Assembly: GCF_008386495.1 (NCBI RefSeq)
Contig: NZ_VTHJ01000021.1
Location: 62,001 to 126,000, forward strand
Length of the DNA stretch: 64,000 bases
DNA from: Streptomyces tailanensis
Lineage (GTDB): Bacteria; Actinomycetota; Actinomycetes; Streptomycetales; Streptomycetaceae
Reading direction: 5' to 3'
A program made the position numbers and the translations under genes. Positions within the stretch are counted from its first letter, which is position 1; each line of letters begins with the position of its first letter. This document shows, in pieces, positions 16,236 to 25,191 of this stretch. The notes beneath the pieces were generated by a model that was not told where the DNA came from, made no database searches, and saw only the letters and a program-made list of their open reading frames with translations.

Positions 16236-16513
16236 GCGGCCTCCCCCGCGTGAGCCGTACCGCCCGTGAGCCGGGCCCGCTTGGCCGCCACGGCCTCCGG
16301 GTCGGCCGGCCCGTGCACTTTGTCGAAGTCCGCGATCAGCTCATCCAGGTTGTCACGCTCTATCTGCCGCTGCGCCGCCCGCTCCAGATAGGCGGACACA
16401 CCCCGCTTGCCGACCCGCTCACGGATCGCCTGAAGAGTGCCGGCGGTGAGGGTGACGGAGACACCGCTGGTGGGGCCTTCACCCGGAAGGAAGTCGACAC
16501 TGTCGTCAGCCAT
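16232..16513 (-). CDS. antitoxin, VapB-like ribbon-helix-helix type
   Basis: A 93-residue protein upstream of and overlapping the PIN toxin. The N-terminal part (SGVSVTLTAGTLQAIRERVG KRGVSAYLERA, written in two pieces) fits a ribbon-helix-helix DNA-binding fold: a beta strand with alternating residues and then two helices. The acidic C-terminal half (LDELIADFDKVHG) would wrap the toxin. It probably represses its own promoter. Confidence 0.8.
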   Translation of the reverse strand: MADDSVDFLPGEGPTSGVSVTLTAGTLQAIRERVGKRGVSAYLERAAQRQIERDNLDELIADFDKVHGPADPEAVAAKRARLTGGTAHAGEAA

Positions 16514-16558
16514 GAACCCAGTATGGCATCGAAAATGCCATAACCGCCCGGCCCGCCT

Positions 16559-17728
16559 TCATGTCCCCCGCACTGCCCGAGCCACCCGCGTCCCCGCCGC
16601 CGCCCGGGCCGCGTTGATCGGGTCCCGGCGGCGTGGGTGGACCGCGTTCGTCAGGAGGATCAGGAAGGTTTCCGTCGCGCGGTCCAGGACCAGGGATGTG
16701 CCTGTGAAGCCTGTGTGGCCCGCCGCGCCCCTTCCCGCCAACTCGCCCATGAACCAAGGCTGGTCGAGGGTGAAGCCTAGGGCCGGTGGGGTCAGGAGGA
16801 GGTCGACGTAGTCGGGGGCGAGGATGCGGGCGGGGCCGTAGGAGCCGCCCGCCAGGAGGGCGCGGCAGAAGACGGCCAGGTCGTGGGCCGTGGAGAAGAG
16901 GCCCGCGTGGCCGGCGACGCCGCCGAGGGACCAGGCGTTCTCGTCGTGGACCTCGCCCCGGAGCATGCCGCGGTCGGCCTTGGCCCAGGGGTGGCGTTGG
17001 TCCTCCGTGGCCGCCGCGGCCGGGTAGGGGCCGAAGCCCGTGGCCGTCATGCCCAGGGGATGGGTGATGCCGTCGCGGATGAGGACGTCCAGGCCCCGGC
17101 CCGTCAGGCGTTCCAGGACGTGCTGGAGGAGCAGGAGGTTCAGGTCGGAGTAGGCGTACGCCGTTCCCGGGGCCGCCACCGGGGTCTCCGCGCGCAGCAC
17201 CGCCAGGCGGGCGTCCGGCGTCGGGCAGTCGTACAGCGGGAGTTCGGGGCGTAGCCCGGAGGTATGGGTGAGGAGGTTGCGGATGGTGAGGCCGTACGCG
17301 GCGGCGCCGGTGAAGTCGGGGAGGTATGCCGCCACCCTGGCGTCGATGCCTAGCGTGCCGCGTTCCAATTGCTGAACCGCCGCGACCGCCGTGAAGAGCT
17401 TGGTGAGGGAGGCCAGGTCGAAGGGCGTGGCCGGCGTCGCAGGGGTCCAGGACCCGGGCGGCAGCTCCACGCCCTTGTCCGTGCGCTCGTCGTAGGACTC
17501 GTAGCGGACGGCCCAGCCCGCCGCCTCCTCTACGGCTACGAAGGGGCCGCGGCCGGCGAGTACGACGGCGGCGGGGGCGCGCGGGCACTCGCCTTCCGTC
17601 AGCGCGCGCACCTCTCGTACGAGATGGCGCAGTTCCTCGGGGTCGAGTCCGGCCCGTTCCGGGGTGTCCGTGCGCAGTCTCGGCGCGCTCAGCTCTCCGC
17701 TCCCTCCAGCGTCGTACGCCTGTTCCAC
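16559..17728 (-). CDS. beta-lactamase-fold serine hydrolase
   Basis: A class C beta-lactamase/D-Ala-D-Ala carboxypeptidase-like serine hydrolase. The catalytic S-x-x-K is SLTK in FDLASLTKLFTAVAAV, the second motif is YSDLN (Y-x-N position) and the third is HTGFTG (K/H-T-G). I see no signal peptide, so it is likely intracellular or an esterase. The start is uncertain: the GTG at 17726-17728 overlaps the exporter gene by 40 bases, while a CTG at 17690-17692 sits just after a GGAGGGAGCGGAG stretch and overlaps the exporter stop as CTGA. It is probably translationally coupled to the exporter. Confidence 0.8.
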   Translation of the reverse strand: MEQAYDAGGSGELSAPRLRTDTPERAGLDPEELRHLVREVRALTEGECPRAPAAVVLAGRGPFVAVEEAAGWAVRYESYDERTDKGVELPPGSWTPATPATPFDLASLTKLFTAVAAVQQLERGTLGIDARVAAYLPDFTGAAAYGLTIRNLLTHTSGLRPELPLYDCPTPDARLAVLRAETPVAAPGTAYAYSDLNLLLLQHVLERLTGRGLDVLIRDGITHPLGMTATGFGPYPAAAATEDQRHPWAKADRGMLRGEVHDENAWSLGGVAGHAGLFSTAHDLAVFCRALLAGGSYGPARILAPDYVDLLLTPPALGFTLDQPWFMGELAGRGAAGHTGFTGTSLVLDRATETFLILLTNAVHPRRRDPINAARAAAGTRVARAVRGT

Positions 17729-19047
17729 GGACGGCACAGTGCCACGAAGCAGGTCGCGGCCACCAGTGTCGCGGTCAGTTGGACGATGGCCATGGGGACG
17801 GCTGTGTCCTCGCCCGCGATGCCGACCAGGGGGGACGCTATCGCTCCGATCAGGAAGGACGACGTACCCATCAGGGCCGACGCGGAACCCGCCGCGCGGC
17901 GTACCCGCATCAGGGCGAGCGTCTGGGAGTTGGGCAGGGCGATGCCCATCGCGGACATCAGGACGAAGAGGGCCACCGACACCGGGACCAGGCCCACCTC
18001 GCCGAAGACGCCCGTGGACATCAGCAGCAGGGCGGTCGCGGAGAGGGTGACGATCGCGAGGCCCACCGCGAACACCTTGTCGAGGCTGACCCGGCCGACC
18101 AGGACCTTGCCGTTGATCTGGCCGGCGATGACGAGGCCGACGGAGTTGACGCCGAAGAGCAGGCTGAACGTCTGCGGGGAGGCGCCGTAGATCTCCTGGA
18201 TCACGAACGGGGAGGCGCTGATGTAGGCGAAGAGGGCGGCGAAGGCGAAGCCGCCGGCGAGGACGTACCCCATGAAGACCCGGTCGGTGAGCAGGCCGCG
18301 CATCGCGCCCAGGGTCTCGCGGATGCCGCCGCCGTGCCGGTCGGCGGGGCTGAGCGTCTCGGGCAGCCGCACCCACACGATCGCCATCAGCGCGACGCCG
18401 ATGACGGTCAGGACGACGAACACGCCCCGCCAGTCGGTGACCCGGAGGATCTGACCGCCGATCAGCGGCGCCAGGATCGGGGCCACCCCGGAGATCAGCA
18501 TCAGGGTCGAGAAGAAGCGGGCCATCTCGTCGCCGTCGTACAGGTCGCGGACCACGGCCCGCGCGATCACGATGCCTGCCGAGCCGGCGAGGCCCTGAAC
18601 CAGGCGGAAGGCGATGAGGGTCTCGGCGTTCGGGGCGAGGGCGCACAGCACGGTGGCCAGGATGTAGACGGCGAGGCCGAGGAGGAGGGGGCGTCGGCGG
18701 CCCCAGCGGTCGCTCATCGGGCCGATCAGCAGCTGGCCGAGCGCCATGCCGGCGAGGCAGGCGGTGAGGGTGAGCTGAACCGTGGTGGCGGGGGCGTGCA
18801 GCGCGTCGGTGACCTCCGGCAGCGCCGGGAGGTACATGTCCATCGCCAGGGGCGGGGTGGCGGTGAGCCCGCCGAGGATGAGGGTGACGAGGAGACCGGT
18901 ACGGCGGGCGGAGGTGGGGGGTTCGGGGGTGGAGGTCTGCTTCCCGTACGGCGGTTGCACGTGTCCACGGTCGGTTGTCTCGGTGTTGGGCGCGGCCTTC
19001 GGCTGTGGTTCGACCGGCGCCGAGCCCGGTATGTGCCCCTCGGGCAT
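17689..19047 (-). CDS. Bcr/CflA-type multidrug exporter (MFS)
   Basis: A 452-residue drug:proton antiporter of the 12-helix Bcr/CflA family. The N-terminal half has the family motif ATPPLAMDMYLPALPEV and loop 2-3 GPMSDRWGRRRPLLLG, and helix 5 has VRDLYDGDEMARFFSTLMLI. It has a hydrophilic N-terminal tail of about 45 residues. The ATG at 19045-19047 after GGGAGGGG is preferred over a GTG ten codons earlier. It is coupled to the downstream serine hydrolase gene and divergent from the oxidoreductase gene. Confidence 0.88.
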   Translation of the reverse strand: MPEGHIPGSAPVEPQPKAAPNTETTDRGHVQPPYGKQTSTPEPPTSARRTGLLVTLILGGLTATPPLAMDMYLPALPEVTDALHAPATTVQLTLTACLAGMALGQLLIGPMSDRWGRRRPLLLGLAVYILATVLCALAPNAETLIAFRLVQGLAGSAGIVIARAVVRDLYDGDEMARFFSTLMLISGVAPILAPLIGGQILRVTDWRGVFVVLTVIGVALMAIVWVRLPETLSPADRHGGGIRETLGAMRGLLTDRVFMGYVLAGGFAFAALFAYISASPFVIQEIYGASPQTFSLLFGVNSVGLVIAGQINGKVLVGRVSLDKVFAVGLAIVTLSATALLLMSTGVFGEVGLVPVSVALFVLMSAMGIALPNSQTLALMRVRRAAGSASALMGTSSFLIGAIASPLVGIAGEDTAVPMAIVQLTATLVAATCFVALCRPWNRRTTLEGAES

Positions 19048-19155
19048 GTGCCCCTCCCTCTCAGTTCGGTCCGCCACCTATGCTCTCAGCTCGTACGACG
19101 TGGGCGGGGTCACACTTCCGCCCCGTGGGCCGAGAGCAGGGGTACAGGGGTGGCG

Positions 19156-20217
19156 ATGTCGAACGACGGGCGTGTGCGGTGGGGGATTCTGGCGACCGGG
19201 GGCATCGCCGCGGCCTTCACGGCCGATCTCGTCGATCTGCCGGACGCCGAGGTCGTGGCCGTGGCCTCGCGGAGCGAGGAGTCGGCGAAGGCGTTCGCGG
19301 AGCGGTTCGGGATACCCCGGGCGTACGGGGACTGGCGGGCGCTCGCCGAGGACGAGGACGTGGATGTGGTGTACGTCGCCACGCCGCACTCGGCGCATCG
19401 GGCCGCCGCCGGGATGTGTCTGGAGGCGGGGCGGGGTGTGCTGTGCGAGAAGCCGTTCACGCTGAACGTGCGGGAGGCGGAGGAACTCGTCGGGCTGGCG
19501 CGGGAGCGTGGGCGGTTCCTGATGGAGGCCATGTGGATGTACTGCAATCCGCTGGTCCGGCGGCTGGTCGAGGTGGTGCGGGACGGCGCGATCGGTGAAG
19601 TGCGGACGGTGCAGGCCGACTTCGGGCTCGCCGGCCCCTTCCCGCCGTCGCACCGGCTGCGGGATCCGGCGCAGGGCGGGGGCGCGCTGCTGGACCTTGG
19701 TGTGTACCCGGTCTCGTTCGCACAGTTGCTGCTCGGGGAGCCGTCGGATGTCACGGGGAGAGCGGTGCTCTCCGACGAGGGCGTTGATCTCCAGACAGGA
19801 GCACTGCTCTCTTGGGAGAGCGGTGCCATCGCTTCGGTGCACTGCTCCATCGTCGGCGGTACGGCGACCTCCGCGTCGGTCACCGGCTCCCAGGGCCGTA
19901 TCGACATCCCGAACGGCTTCTTCTTCCCGGACCGGTTCGTCCTGCACCGCGACGGCCGCGAGCCGCAGACCGTCACGGCGGACCCGGCGGACGGTCCCCG
20001 CAACAGCTTCCGCCACGAGGCCGGCGAGGTCATGCGGGCCCTGCGCGCCGGCGAGACCGAGTCCCCCCTCGTCCCCCTCGACGGCACCCTCGCCGTGATG
20101 CGGACGCTCGACGCGATCCGGGACCGCATCGGCGTCCGCTACCCCGGCGAATATCCGGGCGAGCGTCCCGACGAGGACGACCGTCGGGGCGACGACCTGA
20201 TGACTGTGACTACATGA
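19156..20217 (+). CDS. Gfo/Idh/MocA family NAD(P)-dependent oxidoreductase
   Basis: A 353-residue enzyme with an N-terminal Rossmann fold (VRWGILATGGIAAAFTADL) and the family catalytic EKP motif in VLCEKPFTLNV. The C-terminal substrate domain has GGALLDLGVYPVSFA. Related enzymes act on inositols, sugars or trans-dihydrodiols; the substrate here is not known. The ATG at 19156 has an in-frame GTG two codons earlier as an alternative. It is convergent with phoD with no gap. Confidence 0.9.
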   Translation: MSNDGRVRWGILATGGIAAAFTADLVDLPDAEVVAVASRSEESAKAFAERFGIPRAYGDWRALAEDEDVDVVYVATPHSAHRAAAGMCLEAGRGVLCEKPFTLNVREAEELVGLARERGRFLMEAMWMYCNPLVRRLVEVVRDGAIGEVRTVQADFGLAGPFPPSHRLRDPAQGGGALLDLGVYPVSFAQLLLGEPSDVTGRAVLSDEGVDLQTGALLSWESGAIASVHCSIVGGTATSASVTGSQGRIDIPNGFFFPDRFVLHRDGREPQTVTADPADGPRNSFRHEAGEVMRALRAGETESPLVPLDGTLAVMRTLDAIRDRIGVRYPGEYPGERPDEDDRRGDDLMTVTT

Positions 20218-21858
20218 CTACGCCGGTGTGAGCCCCGGCCTGCCCGCCTCCACCGCGAACGACGCCGCCGTGGAGATGCCGGCCCCCGTGGTCGTCACGT
20301 ACGGGACCGTCTTGAAGTCGACCCGGGCGGACGTGCGGCCGAGGGCGACCGTGACGTACCCCCGACGTCCGTTGTAGAAGCGCATGTGCGGGTTGGCGGT
20401 CATGTAGGTGTCCCAGTTGGCGGGCTTGTCGGAGCCGTTGCCGCCGCTGCTGACGGAGGTGGCGACGAGCTCCGTGCCGACCGTCCGGGACGAGCGGTCG
20501 TCGAAGTCGCGCTTGAGGTCGTACGCGTAGCCGTTGTGGACGTCGCCCGTGAGGACCATCAGGTTCTCGATACCGGCGGCGTCCGCGCCGGCGAGGAGGC
20601 GTTCGCGGGAGGCCGAGTAGCCGTCCCAGGAGTCCATCGACACCTTGTACGTGTCGCTGGTGGAGTTGCGGCGCTGGGAGAAGGTGACCTGCTGCGGGAC
20701 GACGTTCCAGACGGCGTCGGACTTGGCCCAGCCGTTCAGCAGCCAGCGCTCCTGCGTGGTGCCGGTCATCGTGCGCGACGGGTCCGCCGACTCGGGGCCG
20801 GGGACCTGCCAGCCGTCGCCGTACGCCTGGTTGGAGCGGTACTGGCGGGTGTCGAGTATGTCGAACTGGGCGAGGCGGCCCCAGTGGAAGCGGCGGTAGA
20901 GCCTCATGTCGGGGCCGGACGGCTTCTGCGGGGTGCGCAGCGGCTGGTTCTCCCAGTACGCGCGGTAGGCGGCGGCGCGGCGCAGCAGGAACTCCTCCGG
21001 CGGGACGCTGTTCTCGGGGATGTCGTCCGCGTAGTTGTTCTCGGTCTCGTGGTCGTCCCAGGTGACGACGAAGGGGTGCGCGGCGTGGGCGGCCCGCAGG
21101 TCGGGGTCGCTCTTGAAGAGGGCGTACCGCAGGCGGTAGTCCTCCAGGGTGACCGTCTCGCGGTTGAAGACGTCGGGGAGGGTGCGGTCGGTGTACTTGC
21201 GGTTGCCGCCGACCGAGTTCACCGCGTACTCGTAGAGGTAGTCCCCGAGGTGGAAAACGATGTCGACGTCGTCCTGCGCGAGGTGCCGGTACGGGGTGTA
21301 GTAGCCGTCGGAGTACGCCTGGCAGGAGACGGCGGCGAAGCTGAGCCCGGAGGCCGTCCCGCCCTTGTCGCCGCGTCCGGGGGCGGTGCGCGTACGGCCC
21401 GTCTCGCTGATCCAGGTGCCGGTGCGGAAGCGGTAGTAGTACACGCGGCCGGGGTCCAGATAGCCGACCTCGACGTGGACGGTGTGGTGGAACTCGGGGT
21501 GGGCGGTGGCGGTGCCGCGTCTGACGATCCGTCGGAAGCTCTCGTCGTGGGCGAGCTCCCAGTGGACGGCGACGCGTTCGGCGGGCAGGCCGCTGTCGGG
21601 CTCGTACGGTTTCGGCGCGAGCCGGGTCCACAGGAGTACGGAGGCGGGCAGCGGGTCGCCGGAGGCCACGCCGAGGGTAAAGGGATTCTCGGTGATCCGC
21701 GCGGCGTCCAGTGGAGCGGCGGCCGCGGCGCCCGCCGCCGGAAGGTTCGTGGCGAACGCGAGCGCGGCCGCGGCACCGGTGACGGTGAGGAAGCGGCGGC
21801 GGTCGAAGTGCCGGGCTGCGGCGCGGAGTTCGGGCGAGTGCTGGGCTGCGGGTGTCAT
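20218..21858 (-). CDS. phoD: PhoD-like alkaline phosphatase, Tat-exported
   Basis: A 546-residue PhoD-family phosphodiesterase/phosphatase. A twin-arginine signal is seen at residues 20-24 (DRRRFLTVTG followed by an Ala-rich hydrophobic core), so it is exported folded. An N-terminal Fn3-like domain follows (ITENPFTLGVASGDPLPASV). The metal-centre segments are VFHLGDYLYEYA, VTWDDHETENNYADD and MVLTGDVHNGYAYDL. Family enzymes need Fe(III) and Ca(II) and release phosphate from phosphoesters. In Streptomyces such genes are PhoP-controlled, but I do not see a clear PHO box here. A long hairpin sits 26 bases before the ATG, just upstream of a GGGGAGGG ribosome site. Confidence 0.92.
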   Translation of the reverse strand: MTPAAQHSPELRAAARHFDRRRFLTVTGAAAALAFATNLPAAGAAAAAPLDAARITENPFTLGVASGDPLPASVLLWTRLAPKPYEPDSGLPAERVAVHWELAHDESFRRIVRRGTATAHPEFHHTVHVEVGYLDPGRVYYYRFRTGTWISETGRTRTAPGRGDKGGTASGLSFAAVSCQAYSDGYYTPYRHLAQDDVDIVFHLGDYLYEYAVNSVGGNRKYTDRTLPDVFNRETVTLEDYRLRYALFKSDPDLRAAHAAHPFVVTWDDHETENNYADDIPENSVPPEEFLLRRAAAYRAYWENQPLRTPQKPSGPDMRLYRRFHWGRLAQFDILDTRQYRSNQAYGDGWQVPGPESADPSRTMTGTTQERWLLNGWAKSDAVWNVVPQQVTFSQRRNSTSDTYKVSMDSWDGYSASRERLLAGADAAGIENLMVLTGDVHNGYAYDLKRDFDDRSSRTVGTELVATSVSSGGNGSDKPANWDTYMTANPHMRFYNGRRGYVTVALGRTSARVDFKTVPYVTTTGAGISTAASFAVEAGRPGLTPA

Positions 21859-21884
21859 CTGGCCCTCCCCTTACGGTTGTTGTA

Positions 21885-21998
21885 GGGGGCGTCTTGAAAG
21901 TCCTGCACAGCAGCCACGGCGCCCGGCACGCACCCTCGGCACGCCGAGGGCACGCACCGAACACCGCGGGCACCGCACAGGACTTTCAAGACGCCCCC
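21885..21998 (-). ncRNA. 56-pair RNA hairpin in the phoD leader region
   Basis: A palindrome of 114 bases whose outer 21 pairs are perfect (arms start GGGGGCGTCTTGAAAGTCC). Inside, 35 further pairs contain 14 departures from Watson-Crick pairing. On the minus strand 13 of these are G-U wobbles and one is a C-C mismatch; on the plus strand the same 13 would be A-C mismatches. The apex is CCCTCGGC-GT-GCCGAGGG with only a 2-base loop. The structure is therefore kept for RNA made from the minus strand, the phoD direction. It may be an RNase III target, a leader control element or a hairpin RNA. The alternative is a small inverted-repeat mobile element; I see no clear target duplication. Confidence 0.6.
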
Positions 21999-22127
21999 TG
22001 CATTGGAGTGGCCAGGGTCGACGATCTTCTGTCGCGTACACAACAGCAGGGTGTCGGTCGGATGAGTTCCGGATGGCGGGCCTCGTCTGCCCGGCCCGAT
22101 GCAGCCCCTCCCCTACGCTGCGAGCCC

Positions 22128-22892
22128 ATGACGACCATGCGAACGAAGATCGCGATCGTGACAGGTGCGGGCTCCGGTATCGGGCGTGCCGTGGCCGTGG
22201 AGCTGCTGCGCAGCGGCTGGGCGGTGGCGTTGGCGGGACGCCGGGAGGACAAGCTCGCCGAGACCGTGGCCGAGGCGGGGACCGGGGCGGCGGAGGCGCC
22301 GTGCGTCCGTACGGACGTCTCACAGCCCGACGACGTGGCGGCGCTCTTCGCCGCCGTACGGGACCGGTTCGGGCGGCTCGACCTGCTGTTCAACAACGCG
22401 GGCACGTTCGGCCCGGGCGGGGTACCGGTCGAGGAGTTGCCGTACGACGCCTGGCGTCATGTCGTGGACACCAACCTCAACGGAGCGTTCCTGTGCGCGC
22501 AGGCGGCGTACCGGCAGATGAAGGAGCAGGACCCGCAGGGCGGCCGGATCATCAACAACGGCTCCATCTCCGCCCACACGCCCCGCCCGCACTCCGTCGC
22601 CTACACCGCCACCAAGCACGCCCTCACGGGCCTGACCAAGTCACTCTCCCTGGACGGCCGGCCGTACAACATCGCGGTCGGCCAGATCGACATCGGCAAT
22701 GCGGCGACCGACATGACCGAGCGGATGCGGAAGGGAGTGCTCCAGGCGAACGGGCAGCTGATGCCCGAGCCCGTGATGGACGTCGCCGATGTGGCCCGTA
22801 CGGTGCGGCACATGGCGGAGCTGCCATTGGAGGCGAACGTGCAGTTCGCGACGCTCATGGCGACGACGATGCCGTACGTGGGGCGGGGCTGA
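22128..22892 (+). CDS. SDR family oxidoreductase
   Basis: A 254-residue classical short-chain dehydrogenase/reductase. The cofactor motif is VTGAGSGIGRAVA, the NNAG motif is LLFNNAGTF, the catalytic Ser is in IINNGSISAH and the catalytic YxxxK is YTATK. An Arg-rich strand end (AGRREDK) suggests NADP(H). The start is the ATG at 22128; another ATG three codons on is possible. It is divergent from phoD with the long hairpin between them. Substrate unknown. Confidence 0.9.
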   Translation: MTTMRTKIAIVTGAGSGIGRAVAVELLRSGWAVALAGRREDKLAETVAEAGTGAAEAPCVRTDVSQPDDVAALFAAVRDRFGRLDLLFNNAGTFGPGGVPVEELPYDAWRHVVDTNLNGAFLCAQAAYRQMKEQDPQGGRIINNGSISAHTPRPHSVAYTATKHALTGLTKSLSLDGRPYNIAVGQIDIGNAATDMTERMRKGVLQANGQLMPEPVMDVADVARTVRHMAELPLEANVQFATLMATTMPYVGRG

Positions 22893-23444
22893 GGCACGGC
22901 CCCGGAGCCCGGTGATCGGCGCTTGAGTGGGGTCGAGGACCAGCACGGTAGCTGACGCTCCGTTTCGAGTCCCCGCCCTTCCTCGGACATCGCCACGATC
23001 CTGGCTTCCCTGGTCGATCGGGGAATCGCGCAGGGGGCCCGCACCATCGACGACCTCGCCCGTCAGGCATCGGCGCCCGGCCCGGCGGCCACGGCGAAGG
23101 CGAAGCTGCCCAAGTGCCTCGGCACGTTCCGCCATGTGGCCGGCACGGTCACTCTCCAGGAGTCCAAGAAGTACACGACCAGGCGGCCGTGGCCTGCCTG
23201 GCGCTGCCCCAAGAACCGGGCCTACAGGCTTCCCCTCGGCGAACACCCAGGGGACAGCACGCACCGGAACGGCCGGTGAGTCAGAGCGCCGCGAACGCGA
23301 GGAACGTGGCCCAGGCGCCGGGTTTCACGGTCAGCGCGGGGCGGGCCGAGTCCTTGGTCCTCCGGCAAGACCGTGTGGGCGCAACGGCTCGGCCGTGCGG
23401 CCGCTGTATAGGGTGATCGTGCGATTCGGTGAGGGGAGTCCAGG
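22893..23444. other. degraded intergenic stretch
   Basis: No intact gene. A + strand frame from about 22981 (DIATILASLVDRGIAQGART ...) to a stop at 23278-23280 has coding-like codon use but no good start, and I cannot assign it. On the minus strand the end of a DUF397 gene is visible at 23281-23364. The region looks like a gene graveyard. Confidence 0.5.
23281..23364 (-). pseudogene. DUF397 protein, C-terminal remnant
   Basis: The last residues read KDSARPALTVKPGAWATFLA, then FAAL and a stop. This matches the C-terminal half of DUF397 proteins (...DSKDPxxPxLxxxPxAWxAFLxxV). The N-terminal W-x-KSSxS-x-ggxCVEVA half is missing. The intact DUF397 gene of this window is at 37879. Confidence 0.55.
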
Positions 23445-24137
23445 GTGGGGCAGCCGTTGAGCATCGCGGTGGCGCAGCCGAGGTGCGCGGCATACGACGT
23501 GACGGCCAATGCGGTGGCGCACGCGGAGGCGGTTCGGGTGGCGGATGCGCGGGTGGTGGTGTTCCCCGAGATGTCGCTGACGGGATACGAGCTGGACGCG
23601 GCGCCGGTCTCCCCGGACGATGCGCGGCTGGCTCCGATCGTCGCCGCATGCGCCGAGACCGGGACGCTGGCCCTGGTCGGCGCACCTGTGCCGGGTCCGC
23701 GCATCGGCGTCCTGGCTGTGGACGGAGACGGCGCGCGCGTGGCCTACGGAAAGGTCTACCTGCACGGCAGCGAGGCCGCCCGCTTCGTGCCCGGCGAGCC
23801 CGCCGTGATCGAGGTGGACGGGTGGCGGCTGGGGCTTGCCGTCTGCCGCGACACAGGTATCCCCGAGCACGCCGCGAAGACGGCCGCGCTGGGCATCGAC
23901 GGCTACGTGGCCGGCGTTGTCCACGCCGATCACGAGGCTGAGCTTCACGGTGAGCGCGCCCGCCGGGTCGCCGCCGACCACGGCGTGTGGGTCGCCACGG
24001 CGGCTTTCGCGGGTCCGACCGGCGGCGGCTTCGACCGCACGTCCGGCCGTTCGGGGATCTGGTCCGCCGACGGGGAGCTGATCGCCGAGGCGAGCGCCGC
24101 CCCCGATGAGATCGCGCGGGCGGTCTTCGCTCGGTGA
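23445..24137 (+). CDS. carbon-nitrogen hydrolase (nitrilase superfamily)
   Basis: A 230-residue amidase-type hydrolase. The catalytic triad is visible: Glu in VVFPEMSLTGYEL, Lys in AYGKVYLHGSE and Cys in GLAVCRDTGIP. It has the single nitrilase domain and is a little shorter than usual (about 260). The GTG at 23445 follows GAGGGGAG. The amide or nitrile substrate is unknown. It is flanked on both sides by decayed genes. Confidence 0.88.
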   Translation: MGQPLSIAVAQPRCAAYDVTANAVAHAEAVRVADARVVVFPEMSLTGYELDAAPVSPDDARLAPIVAACAETGTLALVGAPVPGPRIGVLAVDGDGARVAYGKVYLHGSEAARFVPGEPAVIEVDGWRLGLAVCRDTGIPEHAAKTAALGIDGYVAGVVHADHEAELHGERARRVAADHGVWVATAAFAGPTGGGFDRTSGRSGIWSADGELIAEASAAPDEIARAVFAR

Positions 24138-24619
24138 TGCCGAGACCCGAGTCCGAGCGGCTGCGGGAGTCGCTCAGGGCGGGCCGTCGCGGGCGCGATA
24201 CACGTGCGGGCCGTCGCGGGCGCATCAATTGGCAGCTGAGTCTCACCATGACGTCCCATTACGGCGCGTTCACGGCGTATCGGTGGGACGAATCCGCCAA
24301 TCGCTCACATCAGTTACTGGGCAGCCGCCGTGGCCTCGGTCCGGCGGGGCAGCTACTCAACTTGCACAAACGGAGGTCGTCGCTCCGGGCCATTCGAGCA
24401 CGTGGCAGGCATATGCTCATGACTCGCCTCCACGAGAGCTTCACACTTGGAGGCGGCGGCTTCCGCGGCCAACCCGAGGGGGGAGGTGGCAGCCGTTCCG
24501 CGATCCGGATGGGGGCGGACCTCGCGTGGGACCGCGAGGTAAGCACCGGGCGCGGGACGGCTGCCCGCCGTACTGCTTCTTCTCCGGACGGTATCCAAGC
24601 GGGACTTCCTGGCCGCCGG
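24138..24619. other. intergenic, no recognisable gene
   Basis: The + strand frame stays open from 24134 through this stretch into the FtsX-like remnant, but the encoded text is low-complexity and unlike any family I know. Two direct repeats GGCGGGCCGTCGCGGGCGCG / GTGCGGGCCGTCGCGGGCGC occur near 24178-24220. I see no other feature. Confidence 0.4.
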
Positions 24620-25000
24620 GTGCGTGAGTTCGGCACGCTGAAGGCGCTGGGCCGGCCGAGCCGCAAGGTCACCCGGCAGGTCGTGGGCGAGTCGATCGTG
24701 AACGGTCTGATCGGCGGTGCCCTCGGTATCGCGCTGGGCCTCGCCGCCGCGTACACCGTGACCGCGATCAGCCCGACCCTCAAGGCTGAGCTGGGCAACA
24801 CCGGCGGGGGGTATGGGCGGTGGCGCCCCCGGTCATCAGGCTCCGACGCCCTGGAGATCACGCTGTCCGCGCCCGTCTCCCCGTCCGCCATCGCGCTCGC
24901 GGCGGGCCTCGCCATCGCCGGCGGTCTGATCGCCGGGGCCATGGGCGGCCGGCGGGACTCCCGGATGCGGCCCGCGGACGCGCTGCGCAGTGTGTCGTAG
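24620..25000 (+). pseudogene. FtsX-like ABC permease, C-terminal remnant
   Basis: The frame reads VREFGTLKALGRPSRKVTRQ, then GESIVNGLIGGALGIALGLA, and later ITLSAPVSPSAIALAAGLAI ending MRPADALRSVS. This is the last domain of a MacB/FtsX-type permease (EFGTLKALG...P..ALR). The other about 250 or more residues are absent, so it is a remnant. It is followed by the start of an ATPase gene in the order permease then ATPase. Confidence 0.7.
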
Positions 25001-25036
25001 CCCCGCCGGACCTCCAACCTCCTTAAGGACGAACCC

Positions 25037-25100
25037 ATGTACAAGCACCGGCGTCACCAAGCGCTACAAGCGGGGCAAGGAGACGGTCGAGGCGCGCGCC
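25037..25100 (+). pseudogene. ABC ATPase, N-terminal remnant
   Basis: After an ATG (25037) the DNA encodes, with a 2-base loss at the fourth codon, MYK-(L)TGVTKRYKRGKETVEA, the beginning of a MacB-like ATPase partner of the FtsX remnant. Similarity ends near 25100 before Walker A. A coding-like tail (LTLTEQEQEEYASWPRFSEG) follows that I cannot assign. Confidence 0.5.
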
Positions 25101-25191
25101 CCGGCTCGCCACGATCAAGGCGGGGCAGTTGACGCTCACGGAGCAGGAACAGGAGGAGTACGCCTCCTGGCCCAGGTTCAGCGAGGGCCGT

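Noticed and set aside
21885..21998. Rho-independent terminator for the SDR or phoD gene
   Set aside because: It lies upstream of both divergent starts, is far longer than a terminator and has no U-run; a leader or hairpin-element reading fits better.
20263..22160. PHO boxes (GTTCACC direct repeats) upstream of phoD
   Set aside because: I looked for the repeats in the phoD-SDR intergenic region and did not find a convincing pair.
22981..23280. Coding-like frame DIATILASLVDRG... on the plus strand
   Set aside because: No start or ribosome site and no recognisable family; left as a degraded stretch.
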